Shown: piece after piece, positions 52,939 to 64,000 of the stretch
Layout of the letters: each line of letters begins with the position of its first letter
Position numbering within the stretch: the first letter of the stretch is position 1
DNA from: Isoptericola luteus
Lineage (GTDB): Bacteria; Actinomycetota; Actinomycetes; Actinomycetales; Cellulomonadaceae
Assembly: GCF_020297055.1 (NCBI RefSeq)
Contig: NZ_JAIXCQ010000001.1
Span: forward strand, 321,610 to 385,609
Length of the DNA: 64,000 bases
Direction of reading: 5' to 3'
The notes under the pieces: generated by a model
Told to the model about the DNA's origin: nothing
Seen by the model: only the letters and a program-made list of their open reading frames with translations
Databases searched by the model: none
Position numbers and translations under genes: made by a program

Positions 52939-53000
52939 GTTGTGAGCGGGCGTTTGGCCCACTTTTCCTCCCGGAACCGGGCCAAACGCCCGCTCACAAC
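52939..53000. repeat. Inverted repeat with 22-bp perfect stem
   Basis: Arms 52939-52960 and 52979-53000 are perfectly complementary with an 18-base loop (52961-52978) that starts ACTTTTCC. The stem contains GTGAGCGGGCGTTTGGCCC. It begins 11 bases after the purL stop, so it may act as a terminator, but no T-tract follows and the stem is longer than needed. It could be a copy of a repeated intergenic element. Confidence 0.85.
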
Positions 53001-53109
53001 GTGGTCGCCGCGGCGGTCGGGCGCCGCACCACAAGAGTCTCGGGACCTGAGACGAGGTCTCGCTGCACGATGAGACTGCGATAGTTGTCGGATGCCCCCG
53101 TGCCCGTGA

Positions 53110-54498
<1,389 letters not shown>

Positions 54499-54519
54499 TC
54501 CCCGGGCCATGGCCGGGCC

Positions 54520-54525
54520 TACGAT
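54520..54525 (+). promoter_or_regulatory. Candidate -10 box (TACGAT) of a leaderless gene
   Basis: TACGAT ends six bases before the ATG at 54532, with no ribosome site in between, 21 bases after the gdhA stop. Confidence 0.45.
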
Positions 54526-54531
54526 GCACGG

Positions 54532-54972
54532 ATGGAGTGGATCGGGTTCCTGGTGCTCGTGCTCGTGGTGGTGCTCCTGACCGAGCGCCTGGCCACCGGG
54601 TCGATGCGCCACCGGTCCCCGGACGGCGGTGAAACGGCAGGCTCGGGTGCGTTCGGCGAGCTCGTGGAGATCTTCCAGCCGTCGCGCACCCACGTGACCG
54701 CGGAGCGCGAACGGCAGCGCCTCGACATCGTCCAGCGCCCGGCCGAGGGCCACCCGTTCGGGGTCGACCTCGACGGGGGCGTCGCCTACCTGGGCGCGCT
54801 GCCGCCGTCGTCGGCGCCATCGCTCGTGGCCCCGCCCGTGTCCTCGCCGCCGACCTCGCCCGTGACCGCGTCGAGCACGGCGGTGGAGAACCCGTCCCCG
54901 AGCGCGGGGGAGTGGATCCCGCCGTCGATCGTCCACAGCTCCACGCGGACGTCGCCGGCGCAGCCGGAATAG
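54532..54972 (+). CDS. DUF6191 domain protein with an overlapping tail
   Basis: A 146-residue protein: an N-terminal membrane helix (IGFLVLVLVVVLLTERL), then the DUF6191 core SGAFGELVEIFQPSRTHV, QRLDIVQRPAEG and FGVDLDGGVAYLG. The last ~55 residues are Ser/Pro-rich and lie opposite the end of the convergent esterase gene (187-base overlap), so the tail composition is dictated by the other strand. The function is unknown. The start is leaderless-type. Confidence 0.7.
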   Translation: MEWIGFLVLVLVVVLLTERLATGSMRHRSPDGGETAGSGAFGELVEIFQPSRTHVTAERERQRLDIVQRPAEGHPFGVDLDGGVAYLGALPPSSAPSLVAPPVSSPPTSPVTASSTAVENPSPSAGEWIPPSIVHSSTRTSPAQPE

Positions 54973-55850
54973 GCCGCGACCGACGTCTCGGCACCGGGCA
55001 GCCCGACGTCGAGGTCGAGCGTGCCCGCTGCGACGGGCTCGTCGTCGCAGCGGTCCAGCCGGGCCCAGGCGGCGACCGAGTCCGCCGCGGAGGGGTAGGC
55101 GGCGCCTTCGGGGAGACCCACGTCCGCAAGGTTGCCGCCGTCGAACGAGACCACCGGGTCTGCCGTGCCGTGCGCCTGCACGACGCTCACCGGCCGCTCC
55201 GGTGCACAGGCAGCGTCGTCCGCGGCCATCGCGCCCGCGACGGAGACCACCAGCCGGACCAGGTCGGCGTGGTCGCACGCCGCGCGGTAGGCCATGAACC
55301 CGCCGTTGGAGTGGCCCACCAGCGCCACCCGGTCGGGGTCGACGGCGTGTGTCTCGGCGACGGTGCGGACGACGGCGGCCAGGTAGGCCGAGTCGTCGAC
55401 GCCGGGACCGGCCCCGGCCCAGGCGCAGCAGGCGTCCGTGGCGTCCCAGAACCTGCGTCCCGTGGAGTCCTGCGTGCCCTCGGGCAGCGCGTACAGCACG
55501 CCACGGCGTGCGGCGTCGTCGCGCAGGCCGAAGCGGGCGTCGACGCCCGCCGGGTCGTCGCCGTAGCCGTGCAGCACGACGAGCAGCGGCGCGGGCTCCG
55601 ACCCGTCGTGACCGGCGGGGACCACCAGCTCGAACGGCCGCCCGCCCGCCTCGAGGGTGACCGAGCCCGGTGCCCCGTCCGGTGACGTCGTGGCATCAGG
55701 CGTGGCCGGGGCGGTGCTGGCGGCCGACGGGGGGCCGATGCTCGTGGCGCCGTCGTCGTCCGGACCGCCGTCGGCGGGAGAGCAGGCGCCGAGCAGGAGC
55801 GTGACGACCCCGACGACGAGCGTGGGGACGACGGTGCGGCAAAGCGGCAT
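54786..55850 (-). CDS. Lipoprotein esterase of the PHB depolymerase/LpqC group
   Basis: A 354-residue exported protein: signal peptide with lipobox LLGAC (Cys near 23), Pro/Ser/Thr-rich linker, and an alpha/beta-hydrolase with PLLVVLHGYGDD, the nucleophile elbow VGHSNGGFMAYRAACDHAD near 192, QAHGTADPVV, and the C-terminal His in DGGIHSPALG. Related enzymes hydrolyse polyhydroxybutyrate, feruloyl or acetyl esters. A paralogue lies at 56686, on the other side of dps. It starts at ATG 55850. Confidence 0.85.
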   Translation of the reverse strand: MPLCRTVVPTLVVGVVTLLLGACSPADGGPDDDGATSIGPPSAASTAPATPDATTSPDGAPGSVTLEAGGRPFELVVPAGHDGSEPAPLLVVLHGYGDDPAGVDARFGLRDDAARRGVLYALPEGTQDSTGRRFWDATDACCAWAGAGPGVDDSAYLAAVVRTVAETHAVDPDRVALVGHSNGGFMAYRAACDHADLVRLVVSVAGAMAADDAACAPERPVSVVQAHGTADPVVSFDGGNLADVGLPEGAAYPSAADSVAAWARLDRCDDEPVAAGTLDLDVGLPGAETSVAAYSGCAGDVRVELWTIDGGIHSPALGDGFSTAVLDAVTGEVGGEDTGGATSDGADDGGSAPR

Positions 55851-55932
55851 CGTCCGATTGTCGTGCGCCGCGCCGCCGCCCGCAGAAAGGCCGCCCGCAC
55901 GGACGTCTGCGGTGCGGCTGCCGGCCGGACGC

Positions 55933-55966
55933 CGACGGCGCGGCCCCGCGTGGGGCCGCGCCGTCG
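55933..55966. terminator. dps terminator hairpin
   Basis: Positions 55933-55947 and 55952-55966 form a 15-bp perfect stem (CGACGGCGCGGCCCC with its complement) and a GCGT loop, 53 bases beyond the dps stop on the minus strand. No T-tract. Confidence 0.75.
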
Positions 55967-56018
55967 GGTCGTGGTGGTCGGGCGGGTCAGATGGTCGGGC
56001 CGGCCGACCGGTCGTGGA

Positions 56019-56504
56019 TCAGACCTCGTGGTTCTCCGAGGTGATCATCCACGCCTCCTTCTCGAGCGCGGCGATGATCTCGTGCAGCAGGTCAGCGGTG
56101 GTCGGGTCCTCGGCGTCGACGTCGTCGTGCACCTCGCGCGCGACCTCGACGGTCTGGGCGATGCGCTCGACGATCGCGTCGACCGTGTCCCCGACGGACA
56201 CCAGCCCGGCCGGGTACGGCGAGAGGTCGGTGGTGGTCGCGACGGTCTCCGTGCGGCCGTCCGGCACCGCCTGCAGGGCCCGCAGGCGCTCCGCCACGAC
56301 GTCGCTCTGCTCGCGCGCCACGTCCACGAGCTCGTCGAGCTGGAGGTGCAGGTCCCGGAAGCCGCGACCGGTCACGTTCCAGTGGGCCTGCTTGCCCTGG
56401 ACGTGCAGGTCGACCAGGGCGACGAGGACGCGCTGCAGGTGGGTGCGCAGCTTCTCGGACGCCTCGGCGCGCGACGTGCTGCGGTTGATCGTGGATGCAG
56501 TCAT
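56019..56504 (-). CDS. dps: Dps-family DNA-binding ferritin
   Basis: A 161-residue protein with the four-helix Dps fold. The ferroxidase ligands lie in KQAHWNVTGRGFRDLHLQLD near 45-64 (His, His, Asp) and in DVAREQSDVVAERL. It oxidises Fe(II) with peroxide and protects DNA in stress. GAGGAGCTCC lies ahead of the ATG at 56504. It lies between two related lipoprotein esterases and carries its own terminator. Confidence 0.93.
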   Translation of the reverse strand: MTASTINRSTSRAEASEKLRTHLQRVLVALVDLHVQGKQAHWNVTGRGFRDLHLQLDELVDVAREQSDVVAERLRALQAVPDGRTETVATTTDLSPYPAGLVSVGDTVDAIVERIAQTVEVAREVHDDVDAEDPTTADLLHEIIAALEKEAWMITSENHEV

Positions 56505-56685
56505 GGAGCTCCTCGCTTTCTGGGGGCCTCCGTGCGGAGACCACCCGCATGCTCGTCGGGTCGTCCCGCGAGACGGCCTGCTCTCTTGAACGATTCCAGA
56601 TTAGGCGGGTCCGTGGCGGTCCGCCAGCAAGGAGAGGCAGGCCTTCGTCCGCCGTCCGTCGGCGTCAGCGCGCGGTCGCGACGTC

Positions 56686-57663
56686 CTACGCGACGTCCGA
56701 CGCGATGTCCGGCGCGACGTCGGGTGAGGTGTCGAGCACCGCGTCGAGCACGGCGTCCGCGAAGGCCGCGGTCGGCTCCGGCGCATGGCCGGCACCGGCG
56801 ATCGACCACAGCTCGACACGGGTGCCGGCCGTGCAGCCGGCCCAGGCCAGGACGGTCGTCTCGGGCCCGGGCACGGTCGCCCACAGGTCGCGGGGGGAGG
56901 AGCCGGTGACGGGCTCCGCGGCGCAGCCGTCCAGGCGCGCCCAGGCGGTCACGGACCGCAGGGCGGAGGGGTACGCGTGCCCTTCGCGTCGTCCGCCGCC
57001 GGGGTCGATGACGCGGTCGTCGGTGCCGTGGGCCTGGACGACGCGCACGGGCGCGGTCGGGGCGCAGGCGGCGTCGTCGGCCGGCATCGCACCCGCGAGC
57101 GACACCACGACGGAGACGAGGTCGGCGTGGTCGCACGCCGTGCGGTAGGCCATGAAGTCGCCGTTGGAGTACCCGACCACGGCGACGTGGTCGGGGTCGA
57201 CGGTGTACGTGGCGAGCAGGGTGCGCAGCACCAGCTCAAGGTAGGCGGAGTCGTCGACGGCGCCCCGGTCCCGGCCGCAGCAGGCGTCGGTGGCGTTCCA
57301 GAACCGGCGGCCGTCCGGGCCCAAGCTGCCCTCGGGCACGGCGTAGAGCACGCCGCGTTCGGCGGCGACGGCGCGGAGCGCGAGCTGTGCGTCGACGCGT
57401 GCCGCGTCGGAACCGAACCCGTGCAGCAGCACCAGCAGGGGCACCTGGTCCGCGGCGTCATAGCCCGGCGGCACCTGGACGTCGACCGGCCGCCCCCCGA
57501 TCTCCACCGTGCCCGACCCCGCGGTCACGGGCACCGCCGCATCGGCGGGAGCCGCGAGGGTCACCGGCCCCGCCGGCCGGGTGGGGGCCCAGACGCCGCA
57601 TCCGGCCATGAGCGCCGCCACCAGCGCGCTCAGGAAAAGCGTCCGGCAGCGGGGCAGTGACAT
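56686..57663 (-). CDS. Lipoprotein esterase, paralogue of the 54786 gene
   Basis: A 325-residue exported hydrolase with lipobox LMAGC (Cys near 22), VPLLVLLHGFGSDAARVD, nucleophile elbow VGYSNGDFMAYRTACDHADL near 168, QAHGTDDRV, and the likely catalytic His in GAGHAPEPTA. It shares RFWNATDACC and AYPSA with its paralogue but has GYSNGD where that one has GHSNGG. The last residues are an Asp/Val/Ala/Ser repeat (PDVAPDIASDVA). Probably a duplicated gene on either side of dps. Confidence 0.85.
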   Translation of the reverse strand: MSLPRCRTLFLSALVAALMAGCGVWAPTRPAGPVTLAAPADAAVPVTAGSGTVEIGGRPVDVQVPPGYDAADQVPLLVLLHGFGSDAARVDAQLALRAVAAERGVLYAVPEGSLGPDGRRFWNATDACCGRDRGAVDDSAYLELVLRTLLATYTVDPDHVAVVGYSNGDFMAYRTACDHADLVSVVVSLAGAMPADDAACAPTAPVRVVQAHGTDDRVIDPGGGRREGHAYPSALRSVTAWARLDGCAAEPVTGSSPRDLWATVPGPETTVLAWAGCTAGTRVELWSIAGAGHAPEPTAAFADAVLDAVLDTSPDVAPDIASDVA

Positions 57664-57731
57664 GGGGCTGATCGTCGCGGATGCGGCGGTGTGGGCATAG
57701 GCTGAAAAACGGGATCGGTGGTGATGCTCCG

Positions 57732-58130
57732 ATGACGTGGCAGGTGGCGCTCCTCCTGGTGGCGGCCGTGGTGGGGACCGCGGTCGCGGTGCGGTCGTGG
57801 GCCGAATCGGACGCCCACCGCGAGACGGTGGCCCGGCGTGACCTACGACGCCGTGCGGCGATGGCCGACCCGCTCGTCACCCTCGCGGTCCAGGTGCGGC
57901 TCGGGCAGCTGGCGGGCGAGCTGCGGCGGCTGGACGACGATCCCGACGTCTTCGCGCGGGCGCACCACTGGCGGGCGGTGCAGTGCGCCTACGACGCCCT
58001 GCTGCGGGAGGCCTGCCGCCTGTCCGGGCTCGCCGTCGAGGACCCGCCGCTGCGGGCCGACCAGCGGACCGAGGCCGCCGAGCGGCTCCGCGAGGAGCTG
58101 GAGCTCAGCTCCCGCGGCTGGAACTGGTAG
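57732..58130 (+). CDS. Small membrane-anchored protein, unknown
   Basis: A 132-residue protein with an N-terminal transmembrane helix (TWQVALLLVAAVVGTAVAV) and a soluble, helical, charged remainder (LAGELRRLDDDPDVFARAHHW, QCAYDALLREACRLSG). No family is recognised. It is likely real because it has an ATG with an upstream GGTGGTGATG, uses high-GC3 codons throughout, and its stop codon directly abuts the large palindrome. It is convergent with isocitrate dehydrogenase. Confidence 0.7.
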   Translation: MTWQVALLLVAAVVGTAVAVRSWAESDAHRETVARRDLRRRAAMADPLVTLAVQVRLGQLAGELRRLDDDPDVFARAHHWRAVQCAYDALLREACRLSGLAVEDPPLRADQRTEAAERLREELELSSRGWNW

Positions 58131-58244
58131 CGCCGAGATAGAGAAGGCGGACCCGCGAGATAGAGAAGCTCGGACACGAACCCAGCCGGCTGGGTTCGCG
58201 TCCGAGCTTCTCTATCTCGCGGGTCCGCCTTCTCTATCTCGGCG
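58131..58244. repeat. 114-base near-perfect palindrome with repeated GAGATAGAGAAG units
   Basis: Left arm 58131-58187 and right arm 58188-58244 are complementary over 57 bp with one A/C mismatch (A at 58176). CGAGATAGAGAAG occurs twice in the left arm (from 58134 and from 58156) and in inverted form twice in the right arm. A further GCTCTCTATCTCGGCG stands outside at 58251-58266. The whole gap between the convergent genes (stops at 58130 and 58267) is occupied. It could end transcription from both sides but is far longer than needed. Confidence 0.9.
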
Positions 58245-58266
58245 CCCCGGGCTCTCTATCTCGGCG

Positions 58267-62612
<4,346 letters not shown>

Positions 62613-64000
62613 ATGAACCGACGTACGACGCGAGGGCGCTGGCTGATGGCCGCCGCCGCGCTGACGAGCGTGACCCTCCTCGCCGCCGGGTGCTCCGGCG
62701 GGGACGACAACGGCGACACCGGGACCGGCGAGACCGGCGCCCCGGCCGCCGAGGGTGCCGCGACCGACCGTGAGCTCGTCATCTGGGCCGGGTCCCAGAC
62801 GCCGATCACGGCCAACTTCAACCCCTACGCCGTCGGGGTGCTGCACCTGGCCAACGGCGGCATCTACGAGACCCTGTTCAACTACAACAAGGTCAAGGAC
62901 GTCGACCCGACGCCCATGCTCGCCGAGTCGTCCGAGTGGAACGCGGACGGCACCGAGCTCACCGTGAAGCTGCGCGCGGGCGTCACGTGGAACGACGGCG
63001 AGGCGTTCACCGCCGACGACGTCGTCTACTCCTTCACCAACGAGACCGCGAAGCCGAGCTACCTCGCGGACGCGAAGGCGGCGGACGACACGACCGTCGT
63101 CTTCTCCTTCGACGAGCCGGCCTTCGCCAACGAGTTCGCCATCCTCGGCAGCACGTACATCGTGCCGCAGCACGTGTTCTCCACCCACGAGGAGGACACG
63201 GGCGAGTCCGCCGAGGGCGGCGAGATCAAGGGCCTCATCGCCTGGGCGAACGCGGAGTCGCCGGTCGGCACGGGGCCGTACCTGCTCGACACCACCTCGA
63301 ACGCCGCGTACACGGCCAAGGCGAACCCGGACTACTGGGGCGGCGCGCCCAAGGTGGCCTCCCTGCGCTACGTCGGCATCGACGCGAACCAGTCCGCCGA
63401 GGACCTGCTCACCACGGGGCAGATCGACTGGACCACGATGTTCGTGCCCGACCCGGAGCGCATCACGGCGTCCGGCGCCTACGGCTACGTGAACACCCCG
63501 GTGGACCCGACCGTGCTGTACACCTGCGCCAACGCGGACCTCGGGTGCGAGGGCGCCCAGACCGACGTCGCCGTCCGGCAGGCGCTCAACCTGGCGATCG
63601 ACCGCGGCACCATCAACGAGAAGGCCTTCGTGGGCCTCGCCAAGGAGATCTCGCCCACGTTCGCCCTGCTCGGGCGTGACGACAAGTGGATCGCGGACGG
63701 CATGCCGGCCGAGTCCCCGCAGACGGCGGACGCCGCCGCGGCGGCGAAGGTGCTCGAGGACGCCGGCTACACCAAGGACGCCGACGGCTTCTACGGCAAG
63801 GACGGCAAGCCGGTCGAGCTGACCCTGACCTCGGTCGACGGCTGGTCCGACTACAACAACGCCGCCAAGCTCATCGAGGAGCAGGCACGGGCCGCGGGCC
63901 TCAAGGTCACGGCCTCGACGATCTCCTGGAACGAGTTCGCGGACGCCCGCGTCTCCGGCGACTTCGAGCTCATCATGGGCGGCGTCGTCGGCACCTCCAT
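62613..64000 (+). CDS. ABC transporter substrate-binding lipoprotein, family 5 (partial)
   Basis: The first 462 residues are visible; the gene continues beyond the window. Signal peptide with lipobox LLAAGC (Cys near 27), a Gly/Asp/Thr linker, then SBP_bac_5: NFNPYAVGVLHLANGGIYE, LTVKLRAGVTWNDGEAFTAD, DVVYSFTNE, GTGPYLLDTTS and VRQALNLAIDRGTINEKAF. Such proteins bind oligopeptides or, in cellulolytic actinomycetes and Thermotoga, oligosaccharides. ATG at 62613 follows GGAAGGACC. Permease genes presumably follow outside the window. Confidence 0.92.
   Translation, partial: MNRRTTRGRWLMAAAALTSVTLLAAGCSGGDDNGDTGTGETGAPAAEGAATDRELVIWAGSQTPITANFNPYAVGVLHLANGGIYETLFNYNKVKDVDPTPMLAESSEWNADGTELTVKLRAGVTWNDGEAFTADDVVYSFTNETAKPSYLADAKAADDTTVVFSFDEPAFANEFAILGSTYIVPQHVFSTHEEDTGESAEGGEIKGLIAWANAESPVGTGPYLLDTTSNAAYTAKANPDYWGGAPKVASLRYVGIDANQSAEDLLTTGQIDWTTMFVPDPERITASGAYGYVNTPVDPTVLYTCANADLGCEGAQTDVAVRQALNLAIDRGTINEKAFVGLAKEISPTFALLGRDDKWIADGMPAESPQTADAAAAAKVLEDAGYTKDADGFYGKDGKPVELTLTSVDGWSDYNNAAKLIEEQARAAGLKVTASTISWNEFADARVSGDFELIMGGVVGTS

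Overview
This 64 kb window has very high GC (codons almost always end in G or C) and dense genes with many 4-base stop/start overlaps. Gene content points to an actinomycete of the order Micrococcales, probably near Cellulomonas, Isoptericola or Cellulosimicrobium. The pointers are a C50-carotenoid cluster (crtB-crtI-split lycopene cyclase-crtEb), monomeric NADP isocitrate dehydrogenase, recCBD, an htdX-fabG4-fadA2 module like that of mycobacteria, a SAM-IV riboswitch, DUF3151 next to purA, and several apparently leaderless genes. I saw no tRNA, rRNA, CRISPR array, transposase or prophage. The first ~90 bases are homopolymeric G and C and look like a contig edge.

Layout. 0.1-4 kb: a partner-switching set (two STAS anti-sigma antagonists and a PAS-GAF-phosphatase-kinase protein) with a DUF3151 gene. 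4-11 kb: purine synthesis (purA, purD, purC, purS, purQ), mixed with a binding-protein-like gene, an NTF2-like gene and a septum-formation-like membrane protein. 11-14 kb: small enzymes (GNAT, VOC, metallo-beta-lactamase fold, luciferase-like oxidoreductase). 14-23 kb: recC-recB-recD. 23-27 kb: ABC transporter plus NarL-type two-component system. 27-33 kb: sulfur metabolism under two different S-adenosylmethionine riboswitches. An S-box-like leader precedes rhodanese-metZ-MFS, and a SAM-IV leader precedes a cysteine-desulfurase-like gene. Two lipoprotein genes lie between the leaders.

33-37 kb: CsbD, a membrane protein behind a cluster of GGGGTA/TACCCC inverted repeats, an amidase and a second luciferase-like oxidoreductase. 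37-44 kb: lipid module htdX-fabG4-fadA2, divergent from tetR and an acyl-CoA oxidase/dehydrogenase. 44-50 kb: a Tdi1-like immunity-domain protein, membrane proteins, the carotenoid operon and a divergent leaderless MarR regulator. 50-54 kb: purL (39.5 kb from its partners purS and purQ) and gdhA. 54-58 kb: DUF6191, two related lipoprotein esterases and Dps. 58-62 kb: monomeric isocitrate dehydrogenase and an RNB ribonuclease. From 62.6 kb an oligopeptide/oligosaccharide-type binding lipoprotein runs off the window.

The features least explained by ordinary annotation are a 114-base, nearly perfect palindrome built of GAGATAGAGAAG-type units at 58131-58244, a 22-bp-stem inverted repeat after purL, the operator-like repeats at 34339-34377, two SAM riboswitch classes 1.4 kb apart, and a segment of crtI that seems to be read in the wrong frame between two compensating indels.
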